25,366 bases of DNA from Azolla pinnata. Taxonomy: Eukaryota > Streptophyta > Polypodiopsida > Salviniales > Salviniaceae. Below, piece by piece: positions 18,155 to 25,366 of the stretch. The position numbers and the translations under genes are program-made. The notes under the pieces were generated by a model. It searched no databases. It saw only the letters and a program-made list of their open reading frames with translations, and was not told the origin of the DNA. Position 1 is the first letter of the stretch, and the number at the start of each line of letters is the position of its first letter. The stretch is taken from NCBI GenBank assembly GCA_037176905.1, contig JBBBWG010027734.1:35777-61142 (forward strand), in the 5' to 3' direction.

Positions 18155-20089
18155 ATGGCTTGCCTCGCCCTCTCCTTGCAGCCCCTGAACGGCCCCGACA
18201 TTCTGTTACAGACGCGAGAGTGGTTCCCTCCTGCTCGAGCGCTCACCGTGTGTGCGAACTTCCGGGAGAAGCGCTCGACAACAGCATCACCATCGCCGCC
18301 ACCGTCGTCGTCATCTTCCCTGCCGTCCTTGTCCCCGGCATCTGAAGTGAGCGTGGATATGGCAGAAGGCCTCGGGGACGAAGCGCTTGCAGCCTCCGGA
18401 GGCCAAGTCATCGTAGGTAAGGAGAGCAAATTTAGGGTTTTCTATCGCCTGGTTAACACGATATATGTGCTCGGGATCGCAAGCGTGGAGCAGCAGGGCG
18501 AAGAGATCCACGCCAACGCATTCCAGTGTGCAGGTATCGTAAATCAGGCTGTGAGCGTCCTTGTGGCGGTGTGTAAAGGGGTCGATGTGACCCCTGATAA
18601 GCTTCTTCGGAAGTATACGGAGATCTATTTAGCCCTAGATATGGTGTTACGAGGTGCTGGTTCGGCTCGCTTGGCCTCCATCCTGGCCTCGATCCAAAGC
18701 GAAGGTATACCCCACATGGTGTTGTCTGCCATTGATGCGGAGAACAAGGCCCGAGGATCGGATAGCTGGAATTCTTTGAAAGGCCAAGCTATCGAGCATC
18801 TTGCGAATATTGAGGCTCTCTCTTCGACCACTTTTGAACTCCCTGAAGAAACCATCGCTGCAGGAGATGAGGTTGTGGCGACACTTGCCACCACTGCGCA
18901 AGCCTCAGCCGTCGATGAAGAAGCGAAGAAGAAGAAGGTTCCGGATAGCAGCGATGAAGATCCTTTCGCAATGAGCGATAAGATCAATCGGCCTGAAGAG
19001 CTTGCCGGTGGTTTTAAGAAGAGTAAGGATCCCTCAGATCTCACTCTGGCTCTAGCAGATCTCGAAGTGCCCAAACCAACAGCTGATGTAGCTTCGAGCT
19101 TAGCTGGAGTGGAAGGATTCGAGGGAGACTATGGAGGGCTCGATTTCGACGAAGGAGATATTGCATTCGGTGGTGCTTTTGAGGGAGAAGATGGCCCTTT
19201 CGGTGGGGGTTTGGATGCAGTCGCATTCGGGGCAGTGGTGGAATCTCCGCTTGAGAAAGGATTAGGTGGCCTTGAAGAGTTGCAAACTGGAGGGAAATCA
19301 GTGCCAAAAGAGGAGTCCAAGAAACCCGGTGCTCCTTCCTCACCAGAGCCCACAATCGACAACAGAGATGGGAAACCGTTGCTTTATCTCACTGAGGAGA
19401 TATTTGCAGAGTTCAGGGGCTCAAAGCTTCGGCGCGTTGGCTTACAAGGAACACTCCATGTGGATTATCATGGCGCCCAAGATGCTTCGTTTGCATTCAG
19501 ATTGGATGGTGGGGGTGTGATCCGGAGAGCGATTCTCCGGAGCTCATCATCAAGCTCGCTAGGGAAGAACCTTTTCCATGTCCGAGCTGCAGCCTCGAAG
19601 GAGCCAATACCTATAATGAAGTATCGTCTACATCCTCGCTACACGCCGTTGCCCATCAGGATTCGTATTGTGACACGCCAAAGTGGATCCTTGATGTCAT
19701 TCATGGTCCAGTATGTTGCCAACCCTTTACTGCCGGCTCCTCTTAAAGGAGTCACTTTTATTGTCTCATTGCCCTATGTTCCATCGCTTCTGAAGATGTC
19801 TCCAAAGGGCACTCTTCATAGGCATAGCAAAGAGATCCGATGGCTTATCAAGGAGATTCCTGTGCAAGGCCCTCCAGGATGCCTTAGAGCCCAAATGCCG
19901 TTAGAATCAGACGACGAGAATGGAGAGAAAAAACCAGGGGATAGGAAGATTAGGTTAGAAGCTCGGGTGGAATTCGCTGAGAAAGGCAAGAATTTATCTG
20001 GTTTATCCCTTTTACCTGGTACAGAAGGGAATGCCGATTTCTCTGTTGGATTCCATAGTTACAAAGCAGCTAGTTATTCTTGCTCCTAA
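18155..20089 (+). CDS. TML: TPLATE complex muniscin-like subunit (TML/TCUP)
   Basis: 644 aa in one exon. It starts MACLALSLQP...ILLQTREWFPP, which matches the N-terminus of plant TML and decides the start over the in-frame ATG at 18359. Residues from about 78 to 245 form the longin-like region (GQVIVGKESKFRVFYRLVN, GVDVTPDKLLRKYTEIYLALD, FELPEETIAAGDEV). A disordered, Gly/Asp-rich linker follows, with a DPF tripeptide at 269-271 and several acidic Phe-Gly segments. From about 406 to the end is the mu-homology domain (PLLYLTEEIFAEFRG..., GYKAAS-like end YKAASYSC). TML is the medium-like subunit of the TPLATE/TSET adaptor complex and works in clathrin-mediated endocytosis at the plasma membrane. 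Length equals the usual family length. It is divergent with GPN1. Confidence 0.95.
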   Translation: MACLALSLQPLNGPDILLQTREWFPPARALTVCANFREKRSTTASPSPPPSSSSSLPSLSPASEVSVDMAEGLGDEALAASGGQVIVGKESKFRVFYRLVNTIYVLGIASVEQQGEEIHANAFQCAGIVNQAVSVLVAVCKGVDVTPDKLLRKYTEIYLALDMVLRGAGSARLASILASIQSEGIPHMVLSAIDAENKARGSDSWNSLKGQAIEHLANIEALSSTTFELPEETIAAGDEVVATLATTAQASAVDEEAKKKKVPDSSDEDPFAMSDKINRPEELAGGFKKSKDPSDLTLALADLEVPKPTADVASSLAGVEGFEGDYGGLDFDEGDIAFGGAFEGEDGPFGGGLDAVAFGAVVESPLEKGLGGLEELQTGGKSVPKEESKKPGAPSSPEPTIDNRDGKPLLYLTEEIFAEFRGSKLRRVGLQGTLHVDYHGAQDASFAFRLDGGGVIRRAILRSSSSSSLGKNLFHVRAAASKEPIPIMKYRLHPRYTPLPIRIRIVTRQSGSLMSFMVQYVANPLLPAPLKGVTFIVSLPYVPSLLKMSPKGTLHRHSKEIRWLIKEIPVQGPPGCLRAQMPLESDDENGEKKPGDRKIRLEARVEFAEKGKNLSGLSLLPGTEGNADFSVGFHSYKAASYSCS

Positions 20090-22470
20090 GGTGGGTATGT
20101 GTATTTGCTCAATTTTTTTTCGAGGTTCTTTTTTATACAGATGTTGCAAAAAGGAAAACAAAACAAGACCACGTCCTGGTAATGTGAAGCCGGATGGATA
20201 TGTGTGTGAACATGCCATGCTCTCCTTGAAGAGGTTTTGGTTCTTGTATACCAGATGAATTTGAAAGCAATGTATAATGAATGCTTCTTTTTGTTGGCTA
20301 TCTATGTAAATCACCAGAAATGGCAACAAACATTGTTGGAGGAAGGCTCAGTTCTCTTCCTGTAGTGTGTGTGGTGTGAGAAGAAAGTATGAGGTTGGTA
20401 GTCCAAATGTGGGTTGTATTCGAACGTTTTGCCAAATCATTCATTTTTTTGTAGTGAAAAGGAGAGGCTTCCATCTCTGATATATTACAGTTTTTGTATT
20501 TGTCAAGCTTGCAGGGGGGGTTTGATAGAAGTGCTCAATGCTTGTATTCCGTGTGCCAACTCTATGTCAGATTTGTGTTAAGTGACTGATGTTCTGTGGG
20601 AAGCGATTTCTGCAGCAAGCAACTGATCCCACCACGAGGAAAACAGATTACCAAATTGCAATCACCTGTTTTTTGATTATTTGGCTGGCTTTGTCGTCCT
20701 CTACAAGACGTGAATTCTGTGATCAATTCCTCGTCAATGTTAGAATGTTGCCGGTAATATCGTTCGTTCAACTCAATCCAACGGGAGTTACAGCCGGTAA
20801 GGTATAACATTTGTGCATTTCGTTTGCACTGAAATCGAGCCCCGTTTAAGTAATGCGGGTCTGGAAGACTTTTGTTGTTGTTCACACGATGATGGGGCTA
20901 GGGGTAGAGTTGGATGACGGGGAGAATTGATCGATGACACCTCTATATCAAACAAGTCTTTTGAGTCACGCCAGTTGGATCGGACATCTTATCGAAGCTA
21001 AATTAACAGACCGTCTACAGCAGCACTGAAGTAAGCCCTAGGTGGCCTCACGGCTTCGATTATGTCAGCTGCATTGATGCAGTGCAGCACATACCCATCT
21101 CGAAGTTCAAAAACGACGGGTGAATGTTGAGATGGGTTCGAATCAAGAGAACACCACCACACGAACTACTCATACCGATCGCCAGCTTGTCGAGGAATCG
21201 CTGCCATGCGATTTGAGTGATTTATTTGGCCCAGAACGCGTGCGTATCACGTTCTTCCCAAAAAGGCGAGCACATGGGGGATATATGATATATGATATAA
21301 ATCCACTTTAATTAGTACTGTTTGACATGCAGTTTGAAAATCTGGTGATTCAAATGATCAGGGTCGAGAAGCTGATGGAGATGTCAGGTCTATGCCAAAC
21401 CGTTCGCTTTTTTAATCGAATCGCTGCTTCGACGATACGGGTTGAGAAACGGATGCAGATGTCGGGAGGTCCATGCTAAAAACCTTATCATTGTGGGGCC
21501 GATTGGCAAGCTCTCACAACTGTTCAGACCCGACGGAACATTTGACGAGGGTAGGTCGAAGAACCTAGCGGATGATGCATATATCCGATGACAGACATTG
21601 GTCGATTTTTTCCTTTTTTCGCGCAAATTCGAGCTGTCGGGCACAAACGACTGCAGGGAATTCATGCGAATCGAATGCCGGCTGTTACTGGCAAAGGCTG
21701 TTACAACAGATCGGATGGGATCGAATCGGATTGTGACGCGGGTTTTCCGTCAGTTTTCTGTTACAATCTGATGGTTGGTTAAAGGGTTGGGGTTTGTTAA
21801 TTCACATGAGAAAAGAGAGCGAGGATTCATCCGAATTTTGTAGAATCGACTCCTGCCCCAGTCAAAGATTTCTTCATAGATTCCGATTATATATATTGCA
21901 GTCAGATACTACAAATCACGTAGATGTTTGCGGATGATTTGACAGGAATTAGGAATGAATCAGGAGAGAATTATTGATCGGCGTACAACCCTTGGGGATC
22001 TGATTCTGTCGCAAACAGATCTTCACGAGACAAATTCAACAGGAATTAGCAAAAGCAGTAGAGATCGGATGAACTTCATGAATGAATGCTTTACAAAAGG
22101 GAGAATCTGAGAGACGAGCAGCAGATTCAGCAGAGATTTCAGCAGAGAGAGAGAGAGAGAGAGGTGGGAGATGTGAAGCTGCTGTGCTGGGTTTATTTTT
22201 GCAAGGCTGGCAGATCAGGGAACAGCCATGTCGATGATTCCATGGAATATATATAACCGTCACGCTGCTTGCAGTAAGTTAAAATCACGGGACCCGAATG
22301 AGATTCAGACAGAGATTGGGCTTTAGAGGCGGGATTAATGGATAGATGCGAACTCGCCATAGCCATAGCCATTTCTTGGTGATGATGATGGTGGTGGTGG
22401 TGGAGAGGCTTGCTTTGCAGTGCACATCTATCGATGAATCCAGCAGCTTTGGGGAGCTCTCTATCAAGCC
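20090..22470. other. Spacer downstream of TML
   Basis: The first 250 bases are probably the TML 3' untranslated region; no canonical AATAAA is seen. The rest has no supported gene. Short open frames (for example 20562-20885 minus, 21120-21311 plus) show no family features. The sequence is AT-rich, with a diverged 78-bp tandem duplication at 21361-21483 and a GA run at 22146-22163. Confidence 0.55.
21361..21483. repeat. Diverged tandem duplication, period 78 bp
   Basis: GGGTCGAGAAGCTGATGGAG at 21361 is matched by GGGTTGAGAAACGGATGCAG at 21439. Both are followed by ATGTC(A/G)GG and TCTATGC/TCCATGC. It has no coding role that I can see. Confidence 0.75.
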
Positions 22471-22646
22471 CAGCTAGCTAGCTAGCTAGCTAGCTAAATG
22501 TACATATATAATATATACAGATAGATAGCTAGATAGATAGATAGATGGATTGATTGATTGATTGATTGATTGATTAATTGATAGATAGATAGATAGACAG
22601 ATAGACAGATAGATAGATAAATAGATAGGTAGGTAGATACATAGAT
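22471..22646. repeat. Compound tetranucleotide microsatellite
   Basis: Successive arrays of related 4-bp units follow one another: CTAG (22471-22495), AGAT, GATT (about 22548-22575), GATA with interspersed GACA, and GTAG at the end. The transitions look like one array mutating into the next. It is a likely highly polymorphic locus. Confidence 0.9.
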
Positions 22647-23109
22647 CTTACTTTGATTGAAGCAGCAGCAGAAGGGAGGAGAATTGAACCACCCTTTTCT
22701 GGCAGCTTTTGTTGTCTGCTAGAAATGAATGAATTGGCTTCCTTTTTTCCTCTTTTAGGGTTTCTTGGGACTCATGGCAAACCTGTGCAGCAGCTTGTTT
22801 GTTTTTTTTTTTATAGAAGGAATCAGATGAATAGAGAGATAGATGGCTATCTATGGAGGAGGAGGAGGAGGAATGAGGGATGAAGATTTTAGGGTTTGGA
22901 CAAGTCGGTGACGACTACGGCGACATCGATCCTGATTAGGGTTTCTTTTTTTTCTTCTTCTTCCTTCTTCTTCTTCTTCTTATTTTATTCTCTCAGGATC
23001 GGCGAGCGGGACGATTAGTGGGTAGGTGGATATCGGAACCTGAATTAGGGGTTTCTTTGCGATTTCTCTGGGGGGGCGATCAGATCGACGGAAGCTGAGA
23101 TTGATTCGG
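22647..23109. other. Region 3' of the KCS gene with telo-boxes and triplet runs
   Basis: No coding sequence is supported. It should hold the KCS 3' untranslated region on the minus strand. On the + strand it has exact TTAGGGTTT telo-boxes at 22755, 22889 and 22936, a GAG run at about 22856-22870 and a TTC run at about 22951-22980. That combination is more typical of a + strand plant promoter or leader. No + strand gene start is recognised before the antisense of KCS. Confidence 0.5.
22755..22944 (+). promoter_or_regulatory. Three telo-boxes downstream of KCS
   Basis: TTAGGGTTT occurs at 22755-22763, 22889-22897 and 22936-22944. A one-base variant (TTAGGGGTTT) lies at about 23045. All point the same way on the + strand. 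Telo-boxes with GAGA/CTT-type runs are known in plant promoters and in Polycomb-recruiting elements bound by TRB proteins. Function here is inferred. Confidence 0.4.
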
Positions 23110-23519
23110 TCAGGGTTTGGATTCGGAGGAGCGAGGGGCGAGGTGGTGATTCTGGCGAGGATCGGCGGCGGCGGCCGCCCTGTCTTGGGAGGCGGTGGAC
23201 GCGAGGTTGCGCATCGTGGGCACCGCGACGGGGAAGCTGTCGATGAAGCCGCTCCACGGGTTCCCGGGCTGCTTGGGCGGCACCGAGCGCAGCGCCCTCC
23301 ACACCGCGCTGTTGCACTTGAATCCCGAGCCGAACGCGATCTGCCAGATGCGGTCGCCCCTCCGGATGCGCCCCTTGGCCTCCGCGTACGCGAGCTCGTA
23401 CCTGCGTAACCAGCGATCCATCACCCCATTTCTCTTCGCAATCCGATGCTTAATACAGATTGCAACGGAGTGTGGGAGAGCGGAATCGATCGGCGGTTCG
23501 TAGCTTGCAAAGAAGGTAG

Positions 23520-23553
<34 letters not shown>

Positions 23554-25366
23554 TCGGGGTACGAGGCGGAATCGTACGAGGCTGGAATGTGCAATCGGTC
23601 TCCGACACTAGCTTACATTCCTTGCAGCTAGCGCTTCACTAGAGTGCTGGCAGTTGCTCGAATCCGAATGGGTTGCTGGATCCGTCTGGGACGACGACGA
23701 TCCTTACTAACTCGGCAGTTCCACTCGTCCGACAGCCGCGAGAATCGTGAACGGCCCGAGTAGCCGATTCATCTCGACGACGCTACCGAATCGCTGCAGC
23801 AGCTACACGCAGAGTCTGGGGCACTCGACTAGGAAATCCGAATGATGGAACTCGCTCGAGTTAACGAGATTCATCTCGGCGGCGGCACGAACTCGCGAAT
23901 TCGACTCGACGGTTACCGGAATCATAGCGGTCGAGTAGCAGATTCGTCTCGACAGAGCGACTAAAATCTCGACAGAGCGACTAAAATCTCGACAGTTACC
24001 GGTATCATAGCGGTGGAGCAGCAGATTCGTCTCGACAGAGCGACTAAAATCTCGACAGAGCTACTAAACTCACAGCCGATTTCTGGCACGCGCTTACTAG
24101 AGCCCCTAACGAAGGGTGTCAGCGGATTCATCTCTTGGAACGATACCAGCAAGCAGATCCCCACTGCGGTAACGTCCGATCCCGGTTCGGGAAAACGCCC
24201 CCCCTCATGACGCGGCAAGCAAAGCAGAAGCGGTAACGTCCGATCCCGGTTCGAGAAAACGTCCCCCCTCATGACGCGGCAAGCAAAGCAGAAAGCAGAA
24301 AGCAGAAGCAGAAGCAGAAGCAGAAGCGGAAGCGAGTTTTTGATTCATTGGTTTTACCAGAGCGAGCTGCTGGACGTGTTGCCGAAGCGGAAGAGCGTCA
24401 TGCGCGACGGCTCCATGTGGCGCTCGGAGAGCCCGAGGCTGGTCTCGAGCTCGTCGAGGACGGCGCGGCCGCCGGCGTGGATGCAGAAGTGCTCGAACGC
24501 GCGCTTGAAGTCGGGGACGTAGGGCTTGCTGGCGGCGCCGGGCTTCGAGAGGCGGAGGCGGCGCAGGCCGAGCGAGAGCAGGAAGAGGAGCTGCTCGGAG
24601 AGCGGGAGCACGAGCGGGCCGAGCGACGTGATGTTGGCGCGCAGCGCCGCGCCCGCGATCGCCATCAGCTCCTTGGACAGCGACACCCCGACGTTCATGC
24701 GCTCGTCCTCCTCCTGGAACACGCAGCGGAACGCCTTGTCGTCCGACCCGCCCTTGTGCGTGCGGATCGCGTGGACCAGCTCGTACTTGGCCGACGCTCC
24801 CGCGCAGCTCCGGCCGCCCCCGATCCGGCGCCGGCTCGACAGCAGGATCGCTGCGCCGCCCATGCGGAAGATGCAGTTCGACACCAGCTTCGACGTGTCG
24901 TTGCCCCAGTACCTGGAGGTCAAAAGGGGGTGGGAGGGGGGGCAAGCCAAATGTTGATTGGAGCTGCGGAAGGGTTTCGACTCCCCGATTCTCCGATCTC
25001 GACGCGGAGATTCGGACGCGGTCTCGGATCCTGCCGTCGGGGGAATCCGTCCGAACGCGGCTCCTCCGATTCCACGGTCTCGACGCGGAGATTCGAGCGC
25101 GTTTTTTCTCCGATTCCACGGCCGGGGGGATTCGAACGCGGTTCTTCCGATTCCACGATCTCTGACTGACGGGGAGATTCGAGCGCGGTTTTTCCGCTTC
25201 GACGATCTCTGACTGACGAGGAGATTCGAACGCGGTTCTCTTCCCGATTCTACGATCCGGGAATCCGAGCGCGATTTCCGATTCGACGATCGGGGAATCC
25301 GAGCGCGATTTCCGATTCGACGATCGGGGAAATCGAACGCGATCTCCGATTCTATCATCTCTAAAG
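23110..25366 (-). CDS. 3-ketoacyl-CoA synthase, C-terminal part (gene runs off the right edge)
   Basis: Two exons are visible, 24912-24358 and 23401-23110 with TGA at 23110-23112, about 281 aa; 24913 to the edge is intron. The junction splits a Trp codon (TG/G), restoring [23 protein letters not shown] enzymes are ER-membrane condensing enzymes that elongate very-long-chain fatty acids for waxes, suberin and sphingolipids. Seen here: [24 protein letters not shown], the His of [16 protein letters not shown], the two His of EHFCIHAGG, the Asn of FGNTSSSS, and [14 protein letters not shown]. The His usually before RFGNT (His420 in FAE1) is Phe here (codon at 24390-24392). The catalytic Cys lies in the missing upstream part. 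After [12 protein letters not shown] there is an Ala/His-rich tail of about 35 residues. Which KCS subgroup it belongs to cannot be told. Confidence 0.93.
23521..23550. repeat. GCAA tetranucleotide microsatellite in the KCS last intron
   Basis: About seven uninterrupted AGCA/GCAA units lie near the acceptor side of the KCS intron (23402-24357). Confidence 0.9.
23912..24070. repeat. Nested tandem repeat in the KCS last intron, 83-bp and 20-bp periods
   Basis: GTTACCGG(A/T)ATCATAGCGG starts at 23912 and again at 23995, a period of 83 bp. Inside each unit CTCGACAGAGCGACTAAAAT is repeated head to tail, the last copy being slightly changed. Related GATTCATCTCG strings at 23767, 23867 and 24124 suggest an older, wider array. 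Confidence 0.9.
24166..24293. repeat. 64-bp tandem duplication in the KCS last intron
   Basis: Two copies (24166-24229 and 24230-24293) start GCGGTAACGTCCGATCCCGG and contain CCCTCATGACGCGGCAAGC. They differ at only about two bases, so the duplication is young. It runs into a GCAGAA array just inside the donor of the KCS exon. Confidence 0.9.
24985..25357 (-). repeat. Degenerate minisatellite in the upstream KCS intron
   Basis: Roughly nine copies of a unit built on GGGGA(G/A)ATTCGAGCGCGGT, then a TTCCGATTC(C/G)ACGATC segment. Units vary from about 33 to 48 bp because some include CTCTGACTGAC. The last three copies near 25250-25350 are the shortest and most alike (33-34 bp). The array seems to approach the window edge. 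On the minus strand it is stop-free in the frame of the adjoining KCS exon. Confidence 0.85.

Noticed and set aside
20562..20885. 107-codon minus-strand frame downstream of TML
   Set aside because: It has no family signature or signal peptide, its composition is that of the surrounding spacer, and a competing frame overlaps it on the other strand. Not enough to call a gene.
21130..21150. GGTTCGAATC string resembling a tRNA B-box
   Set aside because: The flanking bases cannot form a T-stem and there is no A-box or acceptor stem at the right distance.
23912..24070. Regularly spaced repeats that might suggest a CRISPR array
   Set aside because: The repeats are head-to-tail without unique spacers, sit in a plant intron, and have no cas genes.
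24205..25119. 304-codon minus frame and 273-codon + frame at the right end
   Set aside because: They are out-of-frame shadows of the GC-rich KCS exon and the intronic minisatellite. The true frame has conserved KCS motifs and matching splice phases.

Overview
The window is nuclear DNA of a land plant. Five complete protein genes and the 3' part of a sixth can be recognised, all of plant families: a STICHEL-type DnaX-like AAA+ protein, an early-nodulin-like phytocyanin, an intronless PLS-class pentatricopeptide repeat (PPR) protein, the GPN-loop GTPase GPN1 (QQT2), the TPLATE-complex subunit TML, and a 3-ketoacyl-CoA synthase (KCS). Spliceosomal introns with good GT/AG borders and conserved phases are visible in four genes. 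The wording of the PPR repeats ('ALIGGYAEHG', 'GSALVDMYAKCG', 'LKACGS', 'EIARQGLL') and the 1,033-codon intronless PPR gene suggest a seed-free plant, most likely a fern. That placement is an inference from repeat style, not a measurement. Coding regions are GC-rich to balanced, while introns and spacers are AT-rich and full of simple and tandem repeats. No transposon, rRNA or tRNA gene was recognised.

Layout. 1-2286: repeat-rich spacer and leader. 2287-6502 (+): STICHEL-like gene, probably five exons, including a 138-bp stop-free intron that a plain ORF search would miss. 6503-8350: spacer. 8351-9716 (+): phytocyanin, two exons. 10039-13140 (-): PPR gene, convergent with the phytocyanin gene. 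13141-14735: spacer. 14736-17294 (-): GPN1, five exons. 17295-18154: divergent GPN1/TML intergenic region, almost entirely an alternating purine-pyrimidine CATGCA-type tract. 18155-20089 (+): TML in a single exon. 20090-23109: spacer with a compound tetranucleotide array and telo-boxes. 23110 to the right edge (-): C-terminal two exons of the KCS gene, whose upstream part lies beyond the window.

The genes do not form a pathway. They are ordinary, unrelated cellular genes: RNA polymerase assembly GTPase, endocytic adaptor, wax/suberin lipid elongation, organelle RNA binding, cell-surface glycoprotein, and a cell-shape AAA+ protein. I found no previously undescribed multi-gene system.

The unusual signal is structural. 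Nearly every intron and several spacers carry their own private, diverged tandem duplication with a unit of about 30-150 bp. In GPN1 intron 4 the duplicated unit includes the end of the preceding exon and its splice donor. At the PPR gene it includes the start codon, which leaves a decoy upstream ORF. At the 3' end of GPN1 it includes the stop codon. The other standout is the 0.7-kb CATGCA/Z-DNA-prone tract that forms the whole shared promoter of GPN1 and TML.
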